Below, in pieces: positions 14,070 through 22,481 of a stretch of 26,594 bases of DNA (the first letter of the stretch is position 1; each line of letters starts with the position of its first letter). The notes beneath the pieces were generated by a model. It had not been told where the DNA came from. It was given only the letters and a program-made list of their open reading frames with translations, and searched no databases. The position numbers and the translations under genes were made by a program. Source of the DNA: JACXVD01 sp047975785 (GTDB lineage Bacteria > Pseudomonadota > Alphaproteobacteria > Sphingomonadales > Sphingomonadaceae). The stretch is taken from the NCBI GenBank assembly GCA_047975785.1, contig JBKEEC010000172.1:1-26594 (forward strand). The letters run 5' to 3'.

Positions 14070-15509
14070 TCAGTCAAGCAGTTCCCGGACATCGGTCAGC
14101 CGCCCGGTTACGGCAGCAGCAGCAGCCATGGCCGGACTGACCAGATGCGTCCGCGCGCCCGGCCCCTGCCTGCCAACAAAATTGCGATTCGAGGTCGAGG
14201 CACAGCGTTCTCCCGCCGGCACCTTGTCAGGGTTCATGGCGATGCAGGCGGAACAACCTGGCTCCCGCCATTCCAGACCGGCATCGATAAAGATTTTATC
14301 CAGCCCCTCGGCCTCGGCCTGCGCCTTGACCAGACCGGAACCGGGAACAACAATCGCCCATTTGACATTCTCCGCTTTCCTGCGTCCGCGCAGCACATCA
14401 GCGGCAGCACGCAAATCCTCGATCCGGCTATTGGTGCAGCTGCCGATAAAAATATTCTCGATTGCCACATCGCGCAATCTAGTGCCCGGCTCCAGCCCCA
14501 TATATTCAAGGCTCTTGCGCACTGCATCCTGCTTGGAGGCATCGGAAAAACTCTCTGGCGCCGGAACAATATCACCAATCGCGGCGACATCTTCAGGGCT
14601 GGTGCCCCAGGTTACACTTGGCTCCACCTCGGCGGCATTGATCACCACTGATTTATCAAACCGTGCGCCTTCATCCGTCGCGAGGCTGCGCCACCAGTCC
14701 ACAGCGCGATCCCATTCCTCGCCCACAGGCGCCATGGGCTTGCCCTTCAGATAGGCGAATGTGATATCATCAGGCGCTATCAGGCCCGAACGAGCGCCTG
14801 CTTCAATCGCCATATTGCAGATGGTCAACCGGCCCTCAATGCTCATCTGTTCAAACACGCGGCCACGAAACTCAATCACATGCCCCGTTCCGCCAGCCGT
14901 GCCAATGACGCCTATGATATGCAGGATAAGATCCTTGGATGTGACGCCGTGCGAGAGTTCACCTTCAACCCGCACTTCCAGAGTTCGGGAGCGTTTGAGC
15001 AGCAAAGTTTGCGTTGCCAGCACATGTTCGACTTCGGACGTGCCAATCCCGAAAGCCAGCGCCCCGATCCCGCCATGGGCTGCGGTGTGCGAATCTCCGC
15101 ATACAATTGTCGATCCGGGAAGGGAAAAGCCCTGTTCCGGCCCGACAACATGCACAATGCCCTGTTCAGGGTCAGTCGCCCCGATATAGCGAATGCCAAA
15201 ATCATGGGCATTACGCTCCAGCGCAGATAATTGCTGCGCGCTTTGCGGGTCGGCCACAGGCAGAATATTGCCGGCGCCATCCACACGCGCCGTTGTCGGC
15301 AAATTATGATCCGGCACTGCCAGCGTAAGGTCTGGCCGGCGAACCTTGCGGCCTGCAAGACGCAGAGCCTCAAACGCCTGAGGGCTGGTCACTTCATGAA
15401 CAAGGTGACGGTCAATATAAATCAGACTGGTGCCATCAGCGCGTGTTTCCACAACATGGGCATCCCAGATCTTTTCATACAATGTGCGTTTGGTTTTGGT
15501 CATATTCAT
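14070..15509 (-). CDS. leuC: 3-isopropylmalate dehydratase large subunit
   Basis: Catalytic subunit of the 4Fe-4S isomerase of leucine synthesis. In the 479-aa product starting MNMTKTK, the cluster ligands are Cys358 (GSCTNSR), Cys419 and Cys422 (CSAC), with active-site motifs CGDSHTAAHGG at 137-147 and DRHLVHEVTSPQAF at 33-46. ATG at 15509 has GGGGA eight bases upstream; ATG at 15503 is equally possible. The frame stays open to 15539 but without a better start. It leads a run of seven same-strand genes ending at grxD. No attenuator-type leader peptide rich in Leu codons was found upstream. Confidence 0.96.
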   Translation of the reverse strand: MNMTKTKRTLYEKIWDAHVVETRADGTSLIYIDRHLVHEVTSPQAFEALRLAGRKVRRPDLTLAVPDHNLPTTARVDGAGNILPVADPQSAQQLSALERNAHDFGIRYIGATDPEQGIVHVVGPEQGFSLPGSTIVCGDSHTAAHGGIGALAFGIGTSEVEHVLATQTLLLKRSRTLEVRVEGELSHGVTSKDLILHIIGVIGTAGGTGHVIEFRGRVFEQMSIEGRLTICNMAIEAGARSGLIAPDDITFAYLKGKPMAPVGEEWDRAVDWWRSLATDEGARFDKSVVINAAEVEPSVTWGTSPEDVAAIGDIVPAPESFSDASKQDAVRKSLEYMGLEPGTRLRDVAIENIFIGSCTNSRIEDLRAAADVLRGRRKAENVKWAIVVPGSGLVKAQAEAEGLDKIFIDAGLEWREPGCSACIAMNPDKVPAGERCASTSNRNFVGRQGPGARTHLVSPAMAAAAAVTGRLTDVRELLD

Positions 15510-15610
15510 GCGCCTAGTCCCCGCCGGGTGTCGGGGCAAGACAGGAAATGTTCACCCCGCTCAAGCCAGAGCATATCATGGGGTCAGGACCCTGGCTGAC
15601 ATGGCAAACA

Positions 15611-15643
15611 CGCCCCCTTCCTGCCATCAGGAAAAAGGGGGCG
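15611..15643 (-). terminator. GC-rich hairpin between the basic periplasmic protein gene and leuC
   Basis: CGCCCCC (15611-15617) pairs with GGGGGCG (15637-15643) and TTCCTG (15618-15623) with CAGGAA (15628-15633), with a three-base AAA bulge and a CCAT loop. On the minus strand the stem is followed by TGTTTG, a poor T-run. It probably separates the gene ending at 15671 from leuC. Confidence 0.5.
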
Positions 15644-15670
15644 CATCTGCAACCAGCCTGTCAACATGGC

Positions 15671-16084
15671 TCAACGAATGTAACGACCTCTGTGATTGCG
15701 GCTGTCATTACGAGCCTGCTTGTGAGAATTGACCATTTCCCGACGTATCTGCATCTGCAATGCATCTACGCGCCGGTCCAGAATGCGCAGTTCCTGACGG
15801 GTAAAGCCGCCACGGGCAAACTCGCGATAGGTCCGCTGAAGCGTGTTCAGGCGATCTTCAAAGCGATTTGCCTGACGATATGAGATCGCATTGCGTGACA
15901 AGGCCCGGTTGATCTGCCTGTCCATCTGGCGAATATCCTGCCTTATGTCCTGCGCGCGTTCCTGCGTCCAGGAATAGGACCGGGATCGATCATGCGAACC
16001 GGGCGCTGCCGATGCCGGAACGGATAATCCCAGTGCAAGGCTGGCTGCGATAAGCGGGGCTGCGATACGAAACCTGTTTGTCAT
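15671..16084 (-). CDS. Small basic periplasmic protein, function unknown
   Basis: Predicted 137-aa exported protein. A clear signal peptide (MTNRFRIAAPLIAASLALGLSV core, cleavage near ASA-AP) is followed by an Arg/Gln-rich helical region with heptad-like repeats: ERAQDIRQDIRQMDRQINRAL, then RFEDRLNTLQRTY and LRILDRRVDALQMQIR. The tail is Asn/Arg/His-rich. The pattern suggests an antiparallel helical hairpin. The ATG at 16084 is preferred to a GTG at 16090 because AGGAG lies 7 bases before it. No function is assigned. (Longer motifs are given in parts by position in the protein: about 27-50, 68-82 and 92-110.). Confidence 0.7.
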   Translation of the reverse strand: MTNRFRIAAPLIAASLALGLSVPASAAPGSHDRSRSYSWTQERAQDIRQDIRQMDRQINRALSRNAISYRQANRFEDRLNTLQRTYREFARGGFTRQELRILDRRVDALQMQIRREMVNSHKQARNDSRNHRGRYIR

Positions 16085-16226
16085 TGTCACTCTCCTGTAT
16101 GTGCAACAAAATGTGGCTCATTCCACTTGTTCATGTTTATGGATTGAAATATGAACAGTAGCGATATGGCCTGTCGCACGGGAGTGTTGCTTTGTATCGG
16201 TTTGTCGCGCCCGTTTAATTCCGCTG

Positions 16227-16772
16227 TTACCCCTTCGCCCGATGGGCAAAACTCTTGCGCAGCTTTGCCAGTTTTGGGGGTATCACCGACAGGCAATAGG
16301 GGTTGCGCTGTCCCTCCCCATCCCAATATTCCTGATGGTAGTCTTCTGCCGGATACCATGGGGCCGGACCTTCAATGGTTGTCACCGCCGACTGGTCCTG
16401 ATGCTCCTCATCCCAGCGATCTATAGCCGCCTGCGCCGGCTGCCTGCCGGCATCATCTGCAACAAAGATCGCACTGCGATACTGGGTTCCCACATCATTT
16501 CCCTGACGGTTCAATTGCGTGGGATCATGCGTGGCCATGAAGATATTATAGATATCGGCCTGAGCAATCTGATCCGGATCATAGGTTACGCGGATCGCTT
16601 CGGCATGGCCTGTCTGGCCGGAGCATACCTGTTTATAGGTCGGGTCGGGCACACTGCCGCCAATATAGCCGCTTTCTACATTCTCTACGCCGATCACATC
16701 ACGAAACACGGCTTCCGTGCACCAGAAGCACCCTCCTGCAACAATCACCTGTTCTACATTTGTCATCGACAT
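16227..16772 (-). CDS. msrA: Peptide methionine sulfoxide reductase A
   Basis: Repairs oxidised Met (S-sulfoxide) in proteins. The 181-aa protein has the catalytic GCFWC at 14-18 (Cys15 nucleophile), YIGGSVPDPTYKQVCSG and GHAEAIRV, and the late EDYHQEYW stretch. A C-terminal NPYC Cys is the likely resolving residue before thioredoxin-dependent reduction. No signal peptide, so it is cytosolic. Two ATGs (16772, 16766) share the AGAGGTGGAG upstream element, so the exact start is uncertain by two codons. It ends 142 bases before the start of the basic periplasmic protein gene. Confidence 0.95.
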   Translation of the reverse strand: MSMTNVEQVIVAGGCFWCTEAVFRDVIGVENVESGYIGGSVPDPTYKQVCSGQTGHAEAIRVTYDPDQIAQADIYNIFMATHDPTQLNRQGNDVGTQYRSAIFVADDAGRQPAQAAIDRWDEEHQDQSAVTTIEGPAPWYPAEDYHQEYWDGEGQRNPYCLSVIPPKLAKLRKSFAHRAKG

Positions 16773-16928
16773 CTCCACCTCTTTGCTAAAAGATAGGCCC
16801 GATGGCGGACAATTGCCATGCGCGAATGCCTATATGGTATACCGGCCAGGCCCGCGCCGCGATTGAGCCTTGCAACCTGCTTCTGCGTCAGCACCATGGC
16901 AGGTTAAGATAAAAGCAGGAGAGAACAC

Positions 16929-17834
16929 ATGATACGCACACGTCTGAACACTACTGGCATAACCGGATACAGGGCCGGGGCGTTGGCATCTGCCCTTGCC
17001 GGTGCACTCATCATCCCTCTTGCTTCTGTTTCAGCCCAGAATATGGCCCCGTCCGGCTATACCTCGCAATATGATGCGTGGCACGAGGCCCATCACACCC
17101 TGATGCAGGCCGCCACCAATGAAAATCGCCGCGAAGACGCTGCGCGCGATCAATATCGCCACCCGGTAGAGACACTGGAATTTTTTGACGTCAGACCAGA
17201 TATGAAAGTAGGGGAATATGCGCCCGGTGGCGGATGGTATTCACGCCTGCTTGGCAATTACCTGGGAGATAAAGGCCAGCTTGTCGGTCTGTATTTCAAC
17301 CCCGGCTCCGGCCCTTTTGATGACAAGGCACAGGCCGGGATTCGTGCCGGCGCTGCCGGATTTTCGCAAAAACTCGCCAGCCAGACGGGCAAACCGGCAG
17401 AGCGTTTTTCCGCCTTTACACTGGACCGGATTCCTGAAAGCGAAGCAGGCACGTTTGATCGTATTCTGGTTATCCGTATGCTTCATAACATGACCCGGTG
17501 GAGCATCGCCGATAGCGAGATCAAGGCCATGCGCAGCCTGCTGAAAGATGGCGGTATGATGGGGATTGTGCAGCATCGCGCCCGCGCAGATGCACCCTAT
17601 TCCACCAGTGATGGCTCAAAGGGCTATCTGCGTCAGGATGACGTGATCGCCTTTATGAAAAGCAATGGCTTTGACCTGATTGGAATGAGCGAAATCAATG
17701 CCAATCCACAAGATAGCGCCGACCACCCCAAAGGGGTGTGGGAAATGCCTCCCTCATTCTCGACCAAAGACCCGAAGCTGGAAAATATCGGGGAAAGTGA
17801 CCGGATGACCCTGCTGTTCCGCAAACGCCCCTGA
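16929..17834 (+). CDS. Predicted exported methyltransferase-fold protein
   Basis: A 301-aa protein with a class I methyltransferase fold: motif I is replaced by VGEYAPGGGWYSRLL at 94-108, the family-typical Gly-rich loop of a group I recall as COG4798. It is followed by GTFDRILVIRMLHNM at 174-188, and KDGGMMGIVQHR at 206-217. Residues 1-37 form a signal peptide (hydrophobic Ala/Leu core, cleavage near SVSA-QN). S-adenosylmethionine is not expected in the periplasm, so either the fold has another ligand there or the signal is not used. AGGAGAG precedes the ATG. Similar exported members are common in sphingomonads; none has a role I know. Confidence 0.8.
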   Translation: MIRTRLNTTGITGYRAGALASALAGALIIPLASVSAQNMAPSGYTSQYDAWHEAHHTLMQAATNENRREDAARDQYRHPVETLEFFDVRPDMKVGEYAPGGGWYSRLLGNYLGDKGQLVGLYFNPGSGPFDDKAQAGIRAGAAGFSQKLASQTGKPAERFSAFTLDRIPESEAGTFDRILVIRMLHNMTRWSIADSEIKAMRSLLKDGGMMGIVQHRARADAPYSTSDGSKGYLRQDDVIAFMKSNGFDLIGMSEINANPQDSADHPKGVWEMPPSFSTKDPKLENIGESDRMTLLFRKRP

Positions 17835-17887
17835 AAACAGGCAGAATACGCATTGCTCCGCAGGGTGAAGAATAATAGAGCACCCCC

Positions 17888-18556
17888 ATGCTTCGGTTTG
17901 CAAAATTCATGCTGCGGATGATTGTCTATTTCATCCTGTTTTCCCTGCTGATAGTGGTCGCTTACAAGTTCATTCCCGTGCCTGTTACCGCCACCATGCT
18001 GATGGATGATAATGGTATCACCAAACAGTGGGAACCGCTGGACAATATAGATCGCAATATGGTCCGCGCTGTCATTGCCGGAGAAGACAGCAAGTTTTGC
18101 ACCCATGACGGGTTTGACCGCGAGGCTATTGAAAAAGCAATAGAGAGCAACGCTTCCGGCAAGAAACTGCGTGGTGGCTCCACCATCAGCCAGCAAACCG
18201 CAAAGAATGTTTTTCTGTGGCAGGGAGGCGGCTATATCCGCAAGGGGTTTGAAGCCTGGTTCACTTTCCTGATTGAGACAATCTGGGGTAAAAGACGGAT
18301 TATGGAGGTCTATCTCAATGTCGCGGAAACCGGCATCGGGACTTATGGCGCAGAAGCGGGCGCGCAGCGTTATTACGATCATTCCGCCGCACAGCTCAGC
18401 ACTCAGGAGGCTGCCCGCATGGCTGCGGTTCTCCCCTTGCCGAAGGAAAGACCCGCAAATGGCGCAACCGGCTTTACCCGTCGTTATGGCAATATAATTA
18501 GCGCCCGCATGGGCGTCGTGAAGCGTGACGGGCTTGATTCCTGCGTCTATGATTGA
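17888..18556 (+). CDS. mtgA: Monofunctional biosynthetic peptidoglycan transglycosylase
   Basis: Polymerises lipid II into glycan strands at the periplasmic face of the inner membrane (GT51 family). The 222-aa protein has one N-terminal membrane anchor at about 10-29, then the family motifs: the catalytic Glu66 in AGEDSKF, GGSTISQQTAKN, KRRIMEVYLN with the second glutamate, and GIGTYGAEAGAQRYY. There is no transpeptidase domain, as expected. It follows the methyltransferase-fold gene by 53 bases, and its end overlaps the CDF exporter start by a few bases, so these may be one transcript. The ribosome-binding site is weak. Confidence 0.94.
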   Translation: MLRFAKFMLRMIVYFILFSLLIVVAYKFIPVPVTATMLMDDNGITKQWEPLDNIDRNMVRAVIAGEDSKFCTHDGFDREAIEKAIESNASGKKLRGGSTISQQTAKNVFLWQGGGYIRKGFEAWFTFLIETIWGKRRIMEVYLNVAETGIGTYGAEAGAQRYYDHSAAQLSTQEAARMAAVLPLPKERPANGATGFTRRYGNIISARMGVVKRDGLDSCVYD

Positions 18557-19508
18557 GGATATGGGCCATACACGACCAGACCAGCATGATCATTATCATG
18601 CTCACATCAAGGGGCATGATGGCCACTCGCACGCACCCGCCGATTTTGGCCGTGCATTTGCCATTGGCGTTGCGCTCAACACCGTCTTTATCGTTATCGA
18701 GGTCGTTTATGGCTTTCTCGCCGGCTCCATGGCGCTGATTGCCGATGCAGGGCACAATCTGTCAGATGTGTTCAGCCTGCTGCTGGCCTGGGGCGCAAGC
18801 TCACTGGCCAAACGATCTCCGACCGGGCGTTTCACCTACGGGTTCAAAAGTTCCACCATTATGGCCGCTCTCGCCAATGCCATGCTGTTGCTGATCGCGC
18901 TGGGTATGATCCTGGTTGAAGCGATTAACCGTCTATCCAGTCCGCAGCCGGTGGCCGCAGGAACGGTGATGGTGGTTGCCGGAATTGGTATCATCATCAA
19001 CACGGTAACGGCACTGATGTTCATGCGCGGCGGGAAGCATGATATCAATATTCGTGGTGCTTTTCTGCATATGGCTGCCGATGCGCTGGTTTCACTTGGC
19101 GTTGTAATCTCCGGCGCCATCATCCTGTGGACAGGGGCTATGTGGGTCGATTCTGTGACCAGCATCATCATTGTAATCGTGATCGGGATTGGCACATGGA
19201 GATTGCTCCGGGACAGCGTGCGTATGAGCCTGCTTGCCGTTCCGGACAATATCGACGAACAGGCCGTGCGCAGCTATCTGGGCTCACTTCCCGGCGTCAG
19301 CACCGTGCATGATCTGCATATCTGGCCCCTGAGCACGACGGAAACAGCACTCACTGCGCATCTCGTTATTCCCGCCGGACATCCCGGCGATGCCTTTCTG
19401 GATGAACTGGCTCATGATCTGTTTCACAGATTCGATATTGGCCATGCCACGGTGCAGATTGAAACCGGCCTGGATGGTCAGTGCATCCATGCCTGTGATT
19501 CATGCTGA
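18549..19508 (+). CDS. Cation diffusion facilitator, zinc-type exporter
   Basis: Inner-membrane proton-coupled exporter of Zn2+ (possibly Cd2+ or Co2+), CzcD/ZitB-like. A His/Asp-rich N-terminal segment (HDHYHAHIKGHDGHSHA, about residues 13-30) precedes six membrane helices. The metal-site helices are visible as DAGHNLSD (HxxxD) and HMAADALVS (HxxxD), the zinc-selective pattern. A C-terminal cytosolic domain with HDLHIWPLS follows, and the protein ends CIHACDSC, a Cys/His tail that could bind metal. Two starts are possible: ATG 18549, which overlaps the mtgA stop, or ATG 18561; the GTG at 18525 is less likely. Confidence 0.93.
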   Translation: MIEDMGHTRPDQHDHYHAHIKGHDGHSHAPADFGRAFAIGVALNTVFIVIEVVYGFLAGSMALIADAGHNLSDVFSLLLAWGASSLAKRSPTGRFTYGFKSSTIMAALANAMLLLIALGMILVEAINRLSSPQPVAAGTVMVVAGIGIIINTVTALMFMRGGKHDINIRGAFLHMAADALVSLGVVISGAIILWTGAMWVDSVTSIIIVIVIGIGTWRLLRDSVRMSLLAVPDNIDEQAVRSYLGSLPGVSTVHDLHIWPLSTTETALTAHLVIPAGHPGDAFLDELAHDLFHRFDIGHATVQIETGLDGQCIHACDSC

Positions 19509-19639
19509 CAAGGTCACGCTGTTTCCGCAGCTCCGTTTATACCAATTTGCAATGATGCTGTCGCATCAGCAGGTTGAAACGCCCATACACCGCCGGGGCT
19601 TGTCCGGGTGCTGCGAGTCAAGGTCATCGCACTCCGGCT

Positions 19640-21181
19640 TTACTTTACCCGAGCACGGAAAGTCAGGGTAAATTCAGGATCAGGATTGCCCGAAAGCATA
19701 CTCCCCGATGGCTGGAAACAGACATGCCTGATAGCAGGATCATAACCTGATACAGGGCTGTAGCTACACTGGGAAAAACTGGCAGGCTTTGTCACCTGAT
19801 CCGAAAACGCGACATTGGTGCTGGCGTTGAATGTCAGGCTGGTGGCGCTCTGCGACCAGCCCACACGCTGCCCGCCCAGTTCTGCTGTCGGGTTATTGTA
19901 GAACTCAACCTGCGCAGGAAGGGAATCGATCACGAACAGGCTGTTATTATCAACGGACCCACCGCCCGTATTTTTCACATTGATGGCATAGAGCACATCG
20001 TTTTGCGGCAGGAAAAATGACGAATTGTAAATTGCGCTTGTCTTTGACACCGCCAGTTGTGGAACGGATACAGTCACAGATTCGCTCAGATCATCGCCGG
20101 TCGTGCTTGTATCGCGCTGATCGCCCAGCGCCGCAGACGGGATAAGGTTGGTAATCGTCTGGCCTGCCCGCCCTGTATCCACCGTGCCCTGCATGGTCAG
20201 CGTGGCGGACTGGCCGTTAGTCAGACTGGGAATGGTCCATAGTCCTGTTCCCGCAGTATAGGCGCCAAGGGTCGGCACGCCATTACCTGCAGTTGCGGTA
20301 AGGCCCGCAGGCAAAAGATCCGTCATGGTGACATTGGTTGCCGTGGATGGCCCGGAATTGGTAACCGTAATGCCGAAGGTCACGGTGTCGCCCTCATCAG
20401 GGGTGGCATCAGCCGAAGTCAGGGTTTTGACGGTCCTGAGCGCCGCATCCCGGCACATGGGCACATAAATGCGGTCCAGCGAAAAGTCATCAACCTCTGA
20501 ACCGACTGCGCTCATGTTGAAGGTGACAGTCGGGATGGTTGAGGATGTATAAGGCACGATGAGATGCACCGTGTACCATCTTCCAAAAGTGCCCCCGCCC
20601 CCGGCATTGTATAGCGGCGGCGCGGTGCCTCCCAATGTTGCACCACCCGACAGAACAATGGTGGCATTTCCCGCAGCTGTGCCCGCGACGGTCTGGATAT
20701 CCATATAGGTTGCGCCGTTGACATTGACCTTGAGACTTGCCGTCCTCGATGCACCACCGGAGTGGCGCCACGAAACATCATACCAGATATGAAGCTGGCC
20801 ATTGACATAGAGAGAATTCGCCGTGTTGGTCGGCAGGGTCAGGTTTGCCTGAATATTATCCAGTTGCGAGAGGGTAAAACTGTTCAGTGTTTCTACCGGA
20901 TATGCCGCCGCATCAGCACCCGTCGGCACATGCGGGGGTGGCGAGGTTTCGACAGCCGGATGGGTAGCAAAAACCGGAAATGATTGTGCCTGGATACTGT
21001 TGTGAACCCAGTTTGTGCTGTTGGTATATCCCCCAATCGTGGTGGTCACCTTCGGGTCATCAAACCCGCCATTCGGCGTCAGGTTAACAGGTGTGCGGCA
21101 TTGCCCGGCAAGAACGGGAGATGCCCATATAGTAATAATTACCGCCAGCAGAGCGGAAATATACTGTCGACAATTACGCAT
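19640..21181 (-). CDS. Secreted DUF11-domain protein
   Basis: Predicted 513-aa exported protein. A signal peptide (MRNCRQYISALLAVI start, cleavage near VLA-GQ) is followed by an N-terminal beta-rich domain to about residue 245 (WYDVSWRHSGG, DDFSLDRIYVPMC) that looks like a carbohydrate- or surface-binding jelly roll. Then one clear DUF11 repeat follows (TPDEGDTVTFGITVTNSGPSTATNV in parts, TDLLPAGL), then a second, more diverged one (DVLYAINVKNTGGGSVDN, VIDSLPAQVEF). No sorting motif or autotransporter domain is present, so anchoring is unclear. ATG 21181 is preferred over ATG 21205 because AGAGAA lies five bases before it. Two inverted repeats lie upstream. It converges with the CDF gene. Confidence 0.75.
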   Translation of the reverse strand: MRNCRQYISALLAVIITIWASPVLAGQCRTPVNLTPNGGFDDPKVTTTIGGYTNSTNWVHNSIQAQSFPVFATHPAVETSPPPHVPTGADAAAYPVETLNSFTLSQLDNIQANLTLPTNTANSLYVNGQLHIWYDVSWRHSGGASRTASLKVNVNGATYMDIQTVAGTAAGNATIVLSGGATLGGTAPPLYNAGGGGTFGRWYTVHLIVPYTSSTIPTVTFNMSAVGSEVDDFSLDRIYVPMCRDAALRTVKTLTSADATPDEGDTVTFGITVTNSGPSTATNVTMTDLLPAGLTATAGNGVPTLGAYTAGTGLWTIPSLTNGQSATLTMQGTVDTGRAGQTITNLIPSAALGDQRDTSTTGDDLSESVTVSVPQLAVSKTSAIYNSSFFLPQNDVLYAINVKNTGGGSVDNNSLFVIDSLPAQVEFYNNPTAELGGQRVGWSQSATSLTFNASTNVAFSDQVTKPASFSQCSYSPVSGYDPAIRHVCFQPSGSMLSGNPDPEFTLTFRARVK

Positions 21182-21205
21182 GGATTCTCTTTTAAACAAC
21201 GCCAT

Positions 21206-21234
21206 CCCTGATCGTGGAAATATCCCGATCAGGG
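21206..21234. promoter_or_regulatory. Perfect 9-bp inverted repeat in the DUF11 gene leader
   Basis: CCCTGATCG (21206-21214) and CGATCAGGG (21226-21234) surround an 11-base loop, 25 bases before the chosen start. In RNA this stem-loop would sit close to the ribosome-binding site; in DNA it could be an operator. No T-run follows. Confidence 0.55.
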
Positions 21235-21295
21235 TTAACAGTCATTTAAAGAGGCCGCTTGATCCCTGCAAGCAAGCACCTGATTTAATGGTTCA

Positions 21296-21334
21296 TATCG
21301 CAGTTTGACGAGCATCACCCATCAAACTGCGATA
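21296..21334. repeat. Perfect 13-bp inverted repeat between the OmpA and DUF11 genes
   Basis: TATCGCAGTTTGA (21296-21308) and TCAAACTGCGATA (21322-21334) surround a 13-base loop. It lies 36 bases after the stop of the OmpA-family gene. The stem could end that transcript, but there is no T-run on the minus strand, so an operator or RNA-stability hairpin is also possible. Confidence 0.7.
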
Positions 21335-21370
21335 CCGTTAAGATCTGGCAGCCTGTGCAGCAGCCAAAAA

Positions 21371-22246
21371 TTACAAACCATCAAGGCCCTTGCTGACCAG
21401 AATATTGACTGAAACACGGCGGTTCTGCGCCTTGCCATAAGGAGTGTCATTGCTCTCCAGCGGGTCCGCCTCGGCCATGCCGGTAGGTGTCAGCATACGG
21501 TAAGGCTTCCAGCCGCAAGCCTGCTGGAGATAATTGACAACCCGGCTGGCGCGCTTTTCACTCAACTGCTGGTTGACTTCCTGGCTGCCGGTCGAATCCG
21601 TATAGCCAACGACCAGCATCAGTGCGTTATCAATGCCGTCGGCCTCATTTGCTGCGGCACACAAATCACCCTTTGCCTGATTGGTCAGTACAGATTTGCC
21701 CGTATCGAAATGCACATTTGTCGTGCTCTTGATATTATATTTGTCAATATCGCCCATTCGGCCACGCAGGGCTTCTGTCGCTGCAGTTTGCTCGGCAAAG
21801 CCCTGTGCTGTGCCGCTGCGAATCATGGTTGCAGTCCTGAGATCCTTGTTCTTGAGCTGAACATGACGCGCCACCAGGCCATTGCCCCATTGCACCGTCT
21901 TGACGGTAACGGGCAGGCCGTTCAGCAAGGAATCTGCTCCGAGCTTGCTGCGACCAACACCAAACGGCCCCTTGCTGGCCCGAATCTCTGTTCCTTCGCT
22001 GATAGCAACGACCGTATCACCGCCACCGGCATTGGTGACCTGCATCCTGTCAATACTGCGTGCCGAGATAAAACCTTCAACTTCAGGGCCTTCTTCCATT
22101 TCGGATAAATCCGCTGGAACCTGCCCTTCAACAGTAATATCCTCCTGATAATAACCCTGCTCCTGCGCTGACAGACTACCTGCTGCAGAAATAGCCAGCC
22201 CAGCCATCAGGAGAGGAAGTCCTGATTTTGAAGAAATGAAACGCAT
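21371..22246 (-). CDS. OmpA-family outer-membrane-associated protein
   Basis: Predicted 291-aa exported protein. A signal peptide (cleavage near SLSA-QE) is followed by a DUF5666-like beta domain at about 40-145 (GTEIRAS, GLPVTVKTVQWGNG, VARHVQLKNKDL). The C-terminal OmpA-type peptidoglycan-binding domain runs from about 175: VHFDTGKSVLT, GYTDSTGS, NQQLSEKRASRVVNYL, GMAEADPL and QNRRVSVNIL. There is no N-terminal beta-barrel, so it is a soluble or loosely attached wall-binding protein. GGGAG lies 8 bases before the ATG. The combination of a DUF5666-like domain and an OmpA domain is common in sphingomonads. Confidence 0.88.
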   Translation of the reverse strand: MRFISSKSGLPLLMAGLAISAAGSLSAQEQGYYQEDITVEGQVPADLSEMEEGPEVEGFISARSIDRMQVTNAGGGDTVVAISEGTEIRASKGPFGVGRSKLGADSLLNGLPVTVKTVQWGNGLVARHVQLKNKDLRTATMIRSGTAQGFAEQTAATEALRGRMGDIDKYNIKSTTNVHFDTGKSVLTNQAKGDLCAAANEADGIDNALMLVVGYTDSTGSQEVNQQLSEKRASRVVNYLQQACGWKPYRMLTPTGMAEADPLESNDTPYGKAQNRRVSVNILVSKGLDGL

Positions 22247-22481
22247 TATTTAACTCCCGCCTTTTTCAACGATACCATCAGCCGATGCGTTGTCAGTTTA
22301 ACCTGTCTGTTTCATGAATATTACTGAATCTCCACAATCAGACAGATAACAGGAGCGCGACATGCGACGAAGCGATGATGACACGAACAGGGCGTTGCAG
22401 GAAAAGATACCACTTTTCCGCGCAATGCTCTAACAGAGGCGCCCTGTTCAAACCTCTGGAAACAATGCGGGAGATTCCTGA

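Noticed and set aside
19553..19568. TGATGC-TGTC-GCATCA inverted repeat between the CDF and DUF11 genes
   Set aside because: A 6-bp stem with no T-run is too short to call a terminator or repeat element; the gap 19509-19639 otherwise holds nothing recognisable.
22247..22481. Search for a gene or element upstream of the OmpA-family and DUF1993 genes
   Set aside because: Only short frames in this divergent region and no clear promoter pair or operator by eye.
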